A program made the position numbers and the translations under genes. A stretch of 64,000 nucleotides of DNA. It comes from Chalara sp. BL73. Taxonomy: Eukaryota; Ascomycota; Leotiomycetes; Helotiales. The stretch covers positions 124,001 through 188,000 of the forward strand of contig CAKJVC010000143.1 in NCBI GenBank assembly GCA_918026815.1. Direction: 5' to 3'. The notes beneath the pieces are model-generated. The model was not told the origin of the DNA and made no database searches. It worked only from the letters and a program-made list of their open reading frames with translations. This document shows positions 10,696 to 24,005 of this stretch, piece by piece (positions within the stretch are counted from its first letter, which is position 1; the number at the start of each line of letters is the position of its first letter).

Positions 10696-13600
10696 ATGTC
10701 TGCCTCTAGTACAATTACAAGCTCCTTGAACAGCACGATAATGAATACCTTAAACAACACATCAGCATCTGCGGCTCTGGATACTGCGGTATCACAGACA
10801 AGTGAACAGACCAGATCATGGCTGGGGATGATATATAGCGCCATTGTTTGGCTTATATGGGCCCTCCCAGGAATATCATATTGGCTTATCAAGTTCACGA
10901 CAATTACAATGCCAACATTTTTATTTGCCCTTTTCTCAACCAGTTTGACCTTCACTATGAATGCAACTACTTTGTAAGTCCTGATTTAGAACACACATAT
11001 TTCAAGAACTAATCTGTATATAGAATCATGATCATGGTGGCATTCGTATCAACAATAATATGGCTTGTGCGCTATCGATTTCTAAACATGTATACTCGGT
11101 TGCCCCCAGAGCCACAACGCAAAGAACCCCAAATAGAGTTATATCCGGACACACAGGAGGAAGGAGCCAAATCTGGATTTTCAAATTACCTAGATGAGTT
11201 TCTAAGTGCAATTAAGGTGTTTGGGTATTTGGAAAGACCTGTGTTTCATGAGCTCACTAGGTCAATGCAAACGAGGAAGCTGATTGCGGGAGAGACGCTT
11301 AATCTTGAGGAGGAAAAAGGATTTTGCTTAGTCGTGGATGGTGTGGTGGAAATATTTGTTAAATCTTCCAGAAAGAGCAGAGGCTCAGACTCCGACCCTA
11401 TTCATCGGCAGAGTGATTCTTCTGATAGTGAAGATAGCCCGGGGGGTGGTGGCAGACATCAGGGATACCAACTACTTACTGAAGTAAAGAACGGAGCTCC
11501 AATGTCATCGCTGTTCTCGATTTTGTCCTTGTTTACAGAAGATGTCAAGCTGAGACACACGGAAGACGAATATCTTGAGTCAGGCACTTCCAGCGCAGGG
11601 TACAACAATCAACCTTTCTCACTATCTACGGGCTTGGGAATAGACCACAGCCGCGAATCCCCCCCTTCTATACCAACGAGCCCTATGTATGGAGATCCAA
11701 GTAAATCTGAACGGCCAGCAGATCGGCATCGCCGTTCCTCAACAATGGCAAGCTCAACTGCAGGCGGAACCCTGCCTAAGGTGCCACCACTATCTTTGGA
11801 TGTTTCAGATGCGGGAGCCCATAAAGCACGCCCGAGGCCACGGAGGATGCATACAAATTCTGTCCATCCCGATATCGTCGCTCGAGCGACTGTTGACACA
11901 ACCATTGCAATTATACCAGCCAGTGCCTTCCGTCGCCTTACAAGGGTATACCCAAAAGCCACTGCCCACATTGTACAGGTGATATTAACCAGACTGCAAC
12001 GCGTCACCCTCTCTACTGGACACACCTATCTCGGGTTAACGAGTGAAGTTTTGCGCACGGAAAAGCATATGAACAAGTATACTACATACGACCTACCCGA
12101 CTTTCTTCGTGGTGCTGCATTAGAGCGACTTAAGGAAAAATTCCTACGTGAGAAAGAGAGAGTTGGCGACAAAGATATCAGTAAAGGTATTGCACTACAC
12201 AACGCTAGTTACGGGCGCAGGAGGAGGTCTAGTACTAGCCTACGCAAAGAGGCCACAATGCATGCATTCTCCAGAGCTGCGCCGCCGTTATCGACGGACA
12301 CTTTTCATCCACCAATACCACAGCGTGAAACAGGAGTCGCACCAAGTCCCGGGGATCTGGTAACAAATATGCAAATTTCACGTCATGGAGGTCGAAGATC
12401 AGGCTTGCGGCATGGGTCAGATTCTTTGCATCAAGATATACAATCTCCCTTGAGCCAAGGAACATTTAGCCCGTTCGCTCCACCAGTCAATCCGCGCAAT
12501 GTTCTTCATCGCCAGGAATCAGTAGATGAAGATAGCATGTTTCGAAGTTCAATACTTGAATGTATATTCAAGGCCATCGGATTAACTAATACCAAGTATG
12601 CCTTGAAGATGTCAGATTCCGTAGAGGCGTCTCCAAGACTAGTATCTTATGATCAAAAGCGGCAAAAAGCTGTTTTCAGTAACAATGCATTTGGCTTCAT
12701 AGATCCATATGAAGGCTCGACTGAAGGCGACAACGAATCAATGACCTCTGGCGGAGTTAGTGCAGGTGGTTTTCCAAGTCCGCAAGGTCTAGCGCATGAG
12801 CTAAGGGATGAAATCGAAATAATGTTTTTCCCTAAAGGCCATGTTCTTGTTCATCAAGGTGAACCCAACCCTGGCGTATATTATGTGATCGACGGATTCC
12901 TAGATATCAGTGTGCCTCAGGACGAGACCTCAAATGATGCCGTTTTAGGAAAGAATTACTACCCGTCTGCTTCACAAAAGCATCTAGAGGAGACCTTAGC
13001 GCCACTTTCAAAAGTCCGGTCTAGGTCTTCCCATGCATCAGGCTCCGGCACAACTGCTAATGGCACAAGTAGCAAGAAGCGAAAAACCACAGGCCAGAGA
13101 AGTCTAGCTTTGATCAAGCCTGGTGGAATCGCTGGCTATATCGGTACAATATCTTCATACAGGTCTTTCGTAGACGTTGTTGCAAAGACTGATGTCTACG
13201 TTGGCTACCTTCCCCGAGCGTCACTAGAAAAGATTGTAGAAAAGTACCCGGTAGTTTTGCTCACCATGGCAAAACGTCTCACAAGTCTCTTACCAAGGCT
13301 TATTCTCCATATAGATTTTGCACTAGAATGGGTGCAGGTTAATGCTGGGCAAGTGATTTACCATCAAGGAGACGATAGCGACGCAATATACATTGTTCTA
13401 AATGGGCGGTTGAGACTGGTTGTCAATAATGAGGAAGCTGGAATGAAGGTTGTGGGTGAATATGGTCAAGGCGAAAGTGTAGGTGAACTGGAGGTCTTGA
13501 CGGAGTCCACGCGCCCTGCTACACTCCATGCGATCAGAGATACGGAGCTTGCCAAATTTCCCAGGACTCTTTTCAATAGCTTGGCACAGGAACACCCTGG

Positions 13601-15493
13601 AATTACCATCAAGATTTCCAAAATCATCGCCTCTCGCATGAGAGCCTTAGTGGAAGACCCAGTCTTCGTCCAAGGTAAGAAGGAATCTAGCACAGCCACT
13701 AACGACAAAGTTTCATCAACCGTTAATCTTCGAACTGTGACTATTCTACCCGTCGCTGCGAATGTCCCAGTTGCAGAGTTCGGAAGCCACCTTGTCACTG
13801 CATTAAATCAAATTGGAGCTACGAATGGAGTCACTTCGCTGAACCAAGCAGCAATCTTTTCCCATCTTGGAAGACATGCTTTTAGCCGGATGGGAAGGTT
13901 GAAACTCTCGCAATATCTAGCTGATCTGGAGGAGAAGTACGGTCTAGTCATTTATGTTGCAGGTATGTTTAAACACGCTTCTGGTGTGACACTGGCATAT
14001 GATGATTTCAATTTGACGATTCTGAGTCCTTCCGTGAGGACAGAACCTTTGCACTTTTAACTGACTGCCACTTTTCATATTCTAATTGCCTTCGGCAATT
14101 GAATGGCGTACTGACGGGGATAATTACAGATACAAATGTCAACTCTCCTTGGGTTCAAACCTGTATAAGCCAGGCGGACTGCATCCTTCTTGTAGGGCTA
14201 GCCACAGAATCTCCAGAAATTGGAGAGTACGAACGATTCCTTTTAGGTATGAAAACGACTGCTAGGAAGGAGCTAGTGCTCCTACACCCAGATCGATTTT
14301 CTCCACCCGGAGTCACCAGGGCCTGGCTGAGAAACCGTGTTTGGATAAATGGAGGTCACCACCATGTCCAAATGGCTGTCAGAACAACGGACGTGCCAGT
14401 TAATCCGCAACGTAGTAGACTCGGGGCTAAAATAAAAAAGCAAGTGCAAGTCATTCAAGCTGAACTTCAAAAATACACCTCTCAAAGAATTCGAGAAACC
14501 ACGCATTACTCAGCGGACACTCCTTTCAAAGGAGACTTTCATCGCATCGCTCGCCAGCTCTGTGGGAAATCAGTAGGGCTAGTCCTGGGTGGCGGAGGAG
14601 CTCGCGGAATAGCGCAGGTCGGTATCATCCGAGCGTTGGAAGAAGCTGGTATTCCGATCGATATTATTGGTGGTACTTCAATCGGATCGTTTATCGGGGC
14701 ATTATATGCTCGTGATGCTGACGTTGTCCCAATGTATGGTCGTGCAAAAAAATTTGCAGGACGAATGGCTAGCATCTGGCGCTTCGCACTTGACCTGACT
14801 TATCCGTCTGCATCTTACACCACAGGTCATGAGTTCAATCGTGGCATTTTCAAAACTTTTGGAGATTCACAAATTGAAGATTTTTGGCTGGAGTTCTACT
14901 GCAATACTACGAACATCAGCAAAAGTCGATCTGAAATACACACAAGTGGGTATGCCTGGCGATATGTCAGGGCATCGATGTCACTAGCAGGTTTACTCCC
15001 CCCGCTTTGTGATGAAGGCTGCATGCTTCTTGATGGAGGTTACGTTGACAACTTGACCGTATCACACATGAAGTCTCTCGGTGCCGACGTGATTTTTGCC
15101 GTTGATGTAGGAAGTCTTGACGACAACACGCCTCAAGCTTTCGGAGATTCTCTATCTGGTTTCTGGGCGTTTACGAACCGATGGAATCCTTTCTCCTCAT
15201 TCCCCAACCCACCTACATTGGCAGAGATTCAGGCACGGTTGGCATACGTTTCGAGCGTCGACGCACTGGAAAGAGCCAAAATGACGCCAGGATGTCTGTA
15301 CATGAGGCCACCAGTCGACGCTTATGGGACTTTGGATTTCGGTAAATTTGACGAGATCTATCAAGTGGGATACAAATATGGGCAGGAATACCTTGCATCG
15401 ATGAGAGAAAAGGGAGAGCTCCCAATTGTGAGTGAGACAGCAGAGAAAGCAGCCCTGCGTCGTACAATGGCTCCACGTAGGGCAAGCATCTAA
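10696..15493 (+). CDS. NTE1: Lysophospholipase NTE1 (neuropathy target esterase homologue)
   Basis: ER-membrane phospholipase B that deacylates phosphatidylcholine to glycerophosphocholine. About 1526 residues, normal for the fungal family. Exons 10696-10973, 11024-13962 and 14130-15493; introns 10974-11023 and 13963-14129. Two hydrophobic segments lie near residues 47-65 and 72-110 across the first splice. Cyclic-nucleotide-binding-like domains follow (around 190-240, 600-800 and 860-960) separated by Ser-rich, low-complexity stretches. The patatin domain has the oxyanion motif GGGGARG, nucleophile GTSIG (about Ser1256) and the DGGY dyad aspartate (about Asp1374). The second intron is unusually long for the gene, and reading continues open for about 96 nt into it before a stop, so a retained intron would give a protein without the catalytic domain. 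Confidence 0.95.
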
Positions 15494-17089
15494 AGAGGAA
15501 TGAAAATTATGGAGTAGGGACAAGCATATAGATCTTGTAGAAACATTAGCATGGCATATTGAGTATAAGGATACAGAGGGTGTATGGAGATGGGATACCC
15601 AAGCATTTCACGCCAGAATATAATATTACTGATGATACATGTTATGGACGTCTGTCAAAAAATATATCCTGGGGGTAGGTCTCAAGCCGAGCATTCTAGC
15701 AAGTGTGGGATGTGACTGTATTGGTCGTTCGCATTTGGTTCCCCTTTCTCATTCATAATGAGTCGTCCGAGTGGACTGGTGTACAAGAGGTATGGTGCCT
15801 CTCACGTAGCTATTTCTTGCTCCATCTGCGCCCGGGAATATACACAGAGGACATGGAGCATTGGAGTTGCACTAAATCGCAACACGCTTAGGCAGGCAGG
15901 TTGTGGTACTTTCTAGAATGTGAGGAAGGCTTCTGTTCTCGCTTCCTTGAGGTTGCAGCTGCCCAAAGATGAGGAATGAGGCCTAGGGCTCGATCAACAT
16001 GAATGGATGAACTCATCTACTAGGAGCAAGAAGAAGCAGTAGTAGTAGTAGTGGCAACCACCGGGAGGATCACAATGACCTGATTTCTCTGCATCCTTTC
16101 GTGCCATTCTTCTCCCCGCGCCAAACAGCACCCCTTCCCTTCCCTTATATCATCAACCAAAAGCATCATGTCAGAAAAACGTGGTGGCGGTATGATAGGG
16201 ATATTATTCAAACGCCGTGGGTGGGGGTCCATCCGCCCGCCTCCTTTGTTCTTCTCCATCGCTTGCAAAAAGCCTCACCATCCCGCGTTCCTCTCCACCG
16301 TTGTCATTTGAGAGAAAGACCCTTGGGCATTCAGACTCCGTTATGCCGACCCTACCCTCGCCTTTGAACCCGGGCCACAGGTTCAGGATCCTATACCGAC
16401 TTTTGCACACCTAGGAGAGGCTGCAAAGCGGGCAATTCTTTTCTTTTTGCCTGCTAGACCCTCAATAATGGGGGGTTGATACTGACCTATCATCGGGCCA
16501 CGCCCGCTCCTCCTACTACTGCCAGGCAAGCTCTCTCAATCAATATATGCGCGTCCATGCCGGTGGCAGATTTGCTTTTTTTTTTCTGCTTGAGAAACTC
16601 CCCATGTACCATCAGCTTGAGTTATGTGCCAGAAACCCCCTGACTACGGGCAGTAGCCTATAAGGACATTGGGTACCGATGGACTGGGCTGGGACTGCCA
16701 TATTTTGCTTTTTCTACACGCTTTGGATTGCTTAGAGCTTGCTTGAAGTACACTAAAATCACCCAGGAGCCTCGTAGATAGTTCATACATGGCAGGGATT
16801 CTCAGGTCAACGTGATAAAGAGGAAGACACAATGAAGTGCTTGCAGGGGCTTCATGAGATGTTGGAAATATATCCCCATTTGATGCTGCTTCTAAATGCC
16901 AGACCGCCGTGAGGAGTAATGTATCTATGATATACTCAGAATGCCGCCCGCCTCATTTCCTCCACCAGGTGAAAAGAGTTGACCAAAAGCATGCGTCCTA
17001 ATGCGCGACACAGATGCAGATGATTCGATGCTGAAAAAAAAAAAAAATACAACCATGCCTCGATAATACCCTTCGTCCAAATGTTCATG
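15494..17089. other. Intergenic spacer, NTE1 to DLD1
   Basis: 1.6 kb between convergent genes. Short ORFs around 16.0-16.4 kb are repetitive and lack domains. An A-run lies at about 17034-17047. No gene supported. Confidence 0.55.
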
Positions 17090-18914
17090 TTAGAATGATG
17101 TAGGGATATTCATGATCTTCCCTGGGTTCATGATCCAAAACGGATCTAAAGCCTGTTTGATGGATTTCATCACATCCAGCGTGTCTAGTCCAACTTCCGC
17201 AAGGAGGGCTTCTTTCTTTCCAATGCCGATGCCATGCTCACCCTACGATTTACTGATTAGCGATTGAATAATTGCGCTCAAGGGGAAGTACCTACTGTGC
17301 AAGTGCCTTCCATCTCCAATGCTCGAGCAACCATGTTTTTCACACAGCGCTCAACCTTCTCCATCTCTCCTGGAACTGACTTGTCGTACATGATACTCTC
17401 ATGGAAGTTCCCGTCTCCAATATGACCCAAGATACTGGCAAATAATCCAAGGTCATCCATTTCCTTCTTGCTGACCTCGATGATATCAGCCAGTCTCGAG
17501 AACGGAACAGCCACGTCCGTGCTCCACACTTCACTTCCTTCCTTCCTCAGAGCCAGCATAGACCACAGGCTTTCTTTCCTCGCAGACCAGAGCAGTTTTT
17601 GTTCCTTTGCATCTTTGGCAAACTCGAAATTACCGCCTCGGTGTGCCTTCGCGATGGCACTCACCATTGCGATATTCTCCTTCACCGACGCCTTAGTACC
17701 ACTGAATTTAAAGAACAACGTAGGCGTTTCCTTCCACTTCCTCGGTGCGGTGGAACCTGAGAGGTTGACAACTCGCATCTGTACCTCGTCCATGATTTCC
17801 ATGGCAGCGACCTGAACACCTGCTCTCATGACCCCAGCGGCTGCTGAAGCTGCATCTCTGATAGAGGGAAACGTCACTACTGCGACGGAAAACTCCTGTG
17901 GCACTACAGCTAGCTTTAAGGTGATTTCAGTAACCAGACCCAGTGTACCTTCTGATCCTACGAACAGAGAGTTGAGGTTATAACCTGCCGAAGTCTTCCT
18001 TGGGCGGCGCTTAGTCTTGACAATGGTTCCATCCGCAAGGACAACCGTGAGATTGATTACCCAATCCTTCATTGTACCATATCGAACGGCATTGGTGCCT
18101 GAGCAGTTAGTGCCAACCATCCCACCAATCTTTGCACTTGGTCCTGGGTCCACAGGGAAGAAAAGTCCAGACTGTCGTTTCGCAAGCTCATCGTTCAGTC
18201 CCATCCAAGATACGGAAGGTTGAACCACAACATCCATATCATCCTGGTGGAGCTCGATGATCTGATCCATGAAGGCAAAGTCTACGGAAACACCTCCATA
18301 TGGCGCAGAGAAGTTGCCTTCAAGACTTGTGCCCCCCGAGAATGGGATGATAGGAACTCGATACTTGTAGCAGACTTTAGCGATCTTTGATACATCAGCG
18401 GTAGATTTTGGATATGCGACTGCCACGGGAAGGCCGTCGATGTTGATTGAGGACCATTCTGAATAGCCGTGTGCCTTCAGATCTTCAGGGTCTATGGATA
18501 TCACATCTTGGTCTCCGCATGCTTGACGAATCTCTTTGATGGCCTGGATCTATTCTCAGTGACTTTGAATCGACATATGTACTAGGCAGTTCTTACAGCC
18601 TGCATGTCCTGAATACTTGCATATTTGGGTTCGTGGAACTTGGCCGGGCTTGAGTATTCTCTTCTTCTAGCTTCTAGGAACTTTGCCTGACCGGCTGTGA
18701 ATGTACTGGCAGCGATTGCTGTCACAGCCACCACTCCCAAAACTCGGAGCGTGGTCCACCCTCTACCATATCCTTTCGGCTTAAATGATGCTTTGCTGGG
18801 GTCGAAATGCAGAGGTTTCGAGGAATTCCATCTAGATTGTAGATGTGGCCGTGGATTCCTGAGGATGTGGAGGGGTCGTAGCGGGGTCAAGCTCGGGGAC
18901 TTGCAGAAGGACAT
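17090..18914 (-). CDS. DLD1: D-lactate dehydrogenase (cytochrome c), mitochondrial
   Basis: FAD flavoenzyme oxidising D-lactate to pyruvate and passing electrons to cytochrome c at the mitochondrial inner membrane. About 574 residues, as in yeast Dld1. Exons 18914-18597, 18549-17296 and 17242-17090; introns 18550-18596 and 17243-17295. I chose the internal ATG at 18914 (MSFCKSPSLTPLRP) because it opens a typical Arg/Ser-rich presequence followed by a hydrophobic segment (LRVLGVVAVTAIAAS). FAD-binding motifs are PFSGGTSLEGN, GGMVGTNCSGTNAVRYG and GSEGTLG. The C-terminal FAD-oxidase motif ILGHIGDGNFHE is intact and GEHGIGIGKKE comes from the last exon. It could alternatively be annotated as a D-2-hydroxyacid dehydrogenase of the same family. 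Confidence 0.92.
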
Positions 18915-19468
18915 GCTGAGTGACAAGGATTGGAACCTTATTAATAAATCGATCAGATCTTGATCTGCTGCCGTCTTATCTTGGTAAAAATTCCTGCGTC
19001 CGAGGATGCATCGCCTCTGAAAAAAGGGGGGAAACAAAAAAACAACTCAAACTTTATGGGCCACCACTTTTGATAAGTTGGCGAGGGGGGAAAAAAAGAG
19101 TCAAATATACTTGGATGAGATGCCGAAGGTTATATGGCCCCTCTATTAGCACTGAAAGCTAGCCTAACAGCCCAAGGAGTGTGGAGCCTCCGCCGTTGTG
19201 GCCAACCTGTAACCACTTTCAGTATGAGGTAATACTGTAGAGAGCTCTGTCCATACGCACTGGGCACGTCGCTATGAGTAAGTCCTCCTTGGGCAACGCA
19301 ATAAGATGAGATGACGATGCGCTGGCTATGGTTGGGAGGGGGGGCTCGTGTTTATGAGGTGAACTTGCTTCTTCGTCTCAGAGCCATCGAACTGACCTCG
19401 TTCAATGAAATGACAGCGGCAGCGAAGCAATTGATGGGACGGACAAAAATGAAAGGGCTCGTCTTTTT

Positions 19469-19499
<31 letters not shown>

Positions 19500-20969
19500 G
19501 GAGGGAGAGAAAGACAGAGCGCGGATCAAGCACAAGCAATGGCCCGCCATCCGGTGATATATACCATAGTTACTATGGTGGTGGCTGCATGGCAGGAGAT
19601 CCCCCATCCCGTATGCCAGGAACCAATTCTGTCGATTTAGTCAAGCTGAATTTTCTCTCTTCGTCACAGTACATATTCATGGCCGAATTGGCGTCCCACA
19701 CATATAATTTATTTTATTTTTTTAATAATTTTTTTTCGCCCCCTTCCTCTGACCTTCTCGTAAAGCCCGAAGATGTGAGAAGTCACCACGTACACGACGC
19801 CTGATTCGGAATCGAGAGCATGGCTAGTTTATGCCAGGATCGAGAGTCCCTGTACAGGAGCGACAGCAAAAGCGAATTGCTGGATTAAATAACCTTGCTC
19901 TCCACTGAAAGTCTGTCACCCCACGCTAATTTTGGACATCGAAAAACCCCTCTTATACATTATTACAACTTAAGTCGGAGCTGGATGATGATGATGGGTA
20001 ATAAGCCTTCTTCAGCCTGCCTTGCTGCCGTGACACATCCTGCCCTCTAGGCACACCAGATCGTTTTTTACCGTTACGGAAACGCGAGCTTGTCAGCCTC
20101 TATGTCATACATCTCACCGAACCTCTGCAGTCTGCAATTATATTGAGCACGAGGTCTCTTTCTCTCTTCTACTAAGACACTTCCCCTCACTTGGAGCCGA
20201 GTGAGGGGACAGACGTTCCCCCTCTTATGTCATGGAAATTGATAGACGCCAGTGCCGATGCTGGGGATCCAGGGGCGTCGTCGGGTGTCTAGCATATATG
20301 CCTACGTCTGTTAACTGTTTACCGCTTGTTGTGGGATGGGATTTTGTGATATGTACGGAGCAGGAGCCTAAGGCAGGTTCGGAAATAAAACAAATAAGAT
20401 TGGAAATATGAGCAGTCAATATGAGGAGGGGGACGCAGGCAGGCAGCCTGCATTTTGCTGAGGTGAGGAAGATCCCCTCGTGATAGAAACAGATGGTTGC
20501 GGATGCGGGTTTGATGCTTTTGGCCTTGTGGCCTATTTGGTGTCTGTATGCTGCAGGGACAGCTAAGGAACCGGCGATGGGTTGGGCAAGGATGAGCATG
20601 GGGGTCACCGTTGGTCTTTCGAGATTCCGGGAGGCGTAGGCTTGGGATATGGGGACGGACTACCTGGCAGAAAGGCGAGTCTGATTATGCGTCTCGCTAC
20701 CACTGGGTGAATATAGGGCTGGATGTATGTGATCAGGAGGGAGGAGCTCTACAGGAGATCTTCCAAATTTATATGAATGGATAGTTGATCAATCTGACTT
20801 GTCTACTAAAGACACCTTGTGCTATGCTTGTTTATGGTTCATGGTATTGGCTCACTATGCTACCTGCATTAACTTTTTTTGCAATGCGTGCTGTGAAAAT
20901 TCACAGAAAAGCCCAAAGACTCCATCCCATGGCAACCCTCAACCCCAGACCAGCGCAAAATCAACACAT
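18915..20969. other. Intergenic spacer, DLD1 to RPS4
   Basis: Two kilobases with no supported gene. It contains a TA/GA microsatellite near 19470-19510 and T/A-rich runs near 19710-19740. The ORF on the plus strand at 20.8-21.4 kb is antisense to RPS4. Confidence 0.55.
19470..19510 (+). repeat. Compound (TA)n(GA)n microsatellite
   Basis: A TA run passes directly into a GA run, then imperfect GGGA units. Confidence 0.9.
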
Positions 20970-22093
20970 TTAGTGGCCAGCAATGGCTTGCGCACGTCTG
21001 CGATCTCTCTCCTCTGCGATTGTGAGCTTGACACCCTTGCCCTTTGGCAAAGAGATCCATGGCTTCTCCGAGCCGATGACGAAAACGTTGGATTCCCGGG
21101 TAGCGAAAGAGTTGTCAATGGCATCCTTGATGTGGATGATGTTGAAACCTCCGTCGTGACGCTCACGGTGAGTGATGACGCCAACACGTCCCATGTTACG
21201 ACCACCAGTGACCATGGCGATGACTCCGGTGTCGAACTTGATGAAGTCGGTGATCTTACCGGTGGCGAGGTCGATCTTCACGGTGTCGTTGACCTTGATG
21301 GTTGGGTCGGGATAGCGGACACTACACATTTCAAATTCTGTCAGCACTTCTATAGCAAATATGATATAGCAATCCATGAGTTCCGCCAGGCGTGTGAGCC
21401 CGGCAGAATTTCAACGGATCAACCAAACTTTGGTCCAACGTCTGAATGATGTGAACTTACGTTCTAGCATCGTGCGTAACCAAGAATGGGATTCCGCCCT
21501 TGCCCAACTGCACTCTCTTGACCTTTCCAAGCTTGTATTCCGCCTCCTCGGCCTGGATGCGGTGGACGGTGAAGCGGCCCTTGGTGTCGTAGACCAGGCG
21601 GAAGTGCTCTTGCGTCTTGTCGATGCTGATGACGTCCATGAATCCTGCTGGGTAGGTGGCATCGGTGCGGACCTTGCCGTCGACCTTGATCAGGCGCTGC
21701 ATGACAATGGCCTTGGTCTCGCGCGCGTTCAGGGCATACTTTAGACGGTTTCGGATGAAAACGATGAGGGGCATGCAGTCGCGGAGCTTGTGGGGACCGG
21801 GGGAAGGACGAGGAGCGTATGAACCGGAGAGTTTGTCCAAGAGCCAGTGCGATGGCGCGCTGAGGCGCTTTTGATGCTTCTTACTGTTGGTGAGTATCAG
21901 CACAGGTGCAATTCTACTATCTGCCAGACCATTACAAGAGCAGGGCAGATGTGCTGGGGGATTGAATTCGCAAACTGTTTCTCCATTGAATTGAAGCCCT
22001 TCGTTTGCAAATATTCCCCTGGCGGCATTCCACAATCTCTCTTGTTGGTTGGTGAAAAAAAAAGCTGGATTGTACTCACAGTCCCTTTCCCAT
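20970..22093 (-). CDS. RPS4: 40S ribosomal protein S4
   Basis: Small-subunit ribosomal protein eS4, 262 residues, matching the family length. Exons 22093-22080 (14 nt), 21883-21461 and 21321-20970; introns 21884-22079 (196 nt) and 21322-21460 (139 nt). The short first exon gives MGKGL, which splices to [20 protein letters not shown]. Downstream hallmarks are [57 protein letters not shown] and the C-terminal [11 protein letters not shown]. Long early introns are typical of ribosomal protein genes. The exact first exon is inferred from the phase and from the conserved N-terminus. Confidence 0.95.
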
Positions 22094-22734
22094 TTTTGCG
22101 GCTCAAGTCGACTTTGAGATACAAAAAATAGGTGGTTGTCGTTGTCGTTTTGGAGGTTAAAAATCGGAATAGCTTGAGTTTCTGAAATTTCGATGTGGTG
22201 GGTTGCAAACCACGAGCTAGCGGCTAAGCGACCGCTAAAAATGGGGCTGCTCCACGTGATTCTCTTCTCCAAGCACTGCTTCCAATTTAGGGAAATGATA
22301 AACATAGCCAAATACCTTCCCAAGATTTGAAACACCTGATATTGTAAATACCTAGTCGTTTTCTGCATTCGTGCATCGGTGGAGGGTTCCAATTATAGTT
22401 TGAGGTTTCTCTATACCATTTACTAACGGACAGGTCCTCCATAACCGAGCCGCACATATATAGCTACAATCTACATCTCTTAACATTTAAAGCTCCTACA
22501 ACAACAAGTTTGTTGATGTAAGAGAAAATTCCACGGGTTTTAAATGGTGGATTTTGTCACTCAGCAATAATGTCTGAGTAACCCTTCAAGGGTTTCAAGA
22601 GAAGCATAAGCAAGCTTTATCAGCAATGTTCTTTGATCTGATGAATTTTCATTGCTACATTATAGTTATAGACTCATGGATTTTGAAATTTGGGTCTCTG
22701 ATCGTGGTCACATAATGCCTCCCCACATATCCAA
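22094..22734. promoter_or_regulatory. RPS4 upstream region / HOM2 3' flank
   Basis: 640 bp holding the promoter of minus-strand RPS4 and the 3' end of HOM2. A CCACGTGATT element lies near 22252-22261. No gene. Confidence 0.4.
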
Positions 22735-24005
22735 CTAGATGTATCCTTTGAGCACTGCAGCTTCTGCATTCAGTATAGATGATCCGGCCGCACCAATTAC
22801 AGCTATCCAAGATTAGTGATTGCTCACCCACGGACACAAAGGGTAGCACTTACTGTTATGACTTAAAGCAACGAATTTTAGGTCAAAGATTCCGCTATCA
22901 TCCTCCCTAACCCTCCCAACACTTACAGTATATCCGTTTTGAGTATTCCTGTCTAGTCTTGGCTGTGGCCGATCATCTTCTTCCATGACTAATATTGATG
23001 GTTGAGGTGCCGATGGGCAACCAAGTGTTTGCGCTTCGCTCACATATTCTCTCAAAGCTTTCTTTACTGCCTCTGCGGACGGCTTGGGGCCATCTCTATT
23101 CTTGAACCTTAACGAAACACAGGCCAAATGTCCGTCCAGAACAGGAACTCTATTACAGGCCGCTGATATTTTTAGATCTGATTGCTCATTGAAGCCTGTC
23201 ACTTCGCCATTGACCTTGCCCAAAATCTTCTGGGCCTCGGTCTCCAGCTTGTCTTCCTCACCAGATATGAATGGAACAACGTTGTCTAAGATATCCATAC
23301 TACTGACTCCTGGATATCCTGCTCCTGATACCGCTTGCATGGTTACCACGCTAACTTGATCAACAAGGCCAAACTCTCTCTGTATAGCTGCAAAAGGGAT
23401 AACTATTCCAATGACTGCGCAGTTTGAATTGCAAATCAAGAATCCCTTCTTTAGACCGTGCTGCTTCTGTTGGTGAGGGATAACATCGAAATGTGGGAGA
23501 TTGACTGTAGGTACAACTAGAGGAACCAATGGGTCTCGGCGATAGTTCTTTGCGTTGGAGAAGACGGCTAATTCAGCCTTCAGAAACGCCATTTCTAGGA
23601 GGAAGTTAGCTCTAATAATTCATGCGATTGACAAACCATCTCTTTACAAGAAATACTGAAAATGGACTCACCAATATCACCAGCTACGTCAGAATCAAGC
23701 CCGCTGAACACAATATCACAGTCTGCGAACTCGCTGGCTTTGCACTCCTTGACCACTAGATTTGCAGTATGCTCATCCATTGGCGTAGCCTGCTTCCATC
23801 TGACAGCATCTTTATATTTCTTTCCCGCTGATCGACTCGACGCTCCAACAGCGTGAAGTGTGAAATATTTGTGTTGCGCAAGCAGTAATATAAACCTCTG
23901 ACCGACAGAGCCAGTGCAGCCCAAGACACCTACAACTTGTTAAATCTACGGAACCAATTGGGCTGGATTACACATACCGCACTTCTTCGTTGGAAATTCT
24001 GTCAT
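22735..24005 (-). CDS. HOM2: Aspartate-semialdehyde dehydrogenase
   Basis: Second step of the aspartate pathway to threonine and methionine: reduces aspartyl-4-phosphate to the semialdehyde with NADPH. 364 residues. Exons 24005-23978, 23929-23672, 23594-22854 and 22802-22735; introns 23930-23977, 23595-23671 and 22803-22853. The N-terminal dinucleotide-binding loop [13 protein letters not shown] is created by the first splice. The active-site cysteine sits in [10 protein letters not shown], and the [10 protein letters not shown] and NRVPVLDGH motifs (the latter with a substrate-contacting Arg/His pair) are present. The C-terminal exon supplies the conserved [11 protein letters not shown] segment. 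Length is standard. Confidence 0.95.

Noticed and set aside
11609..12025. 138-codon minus-strand frame
   Set aside because: Antisense shadow of NTE1 coding sequence.
20799..21449. 216-codon plus-strand frame
   Set aside because: Antisense to RPS4; the acidic pattern is the complement of the basic ribosomal protein codons.
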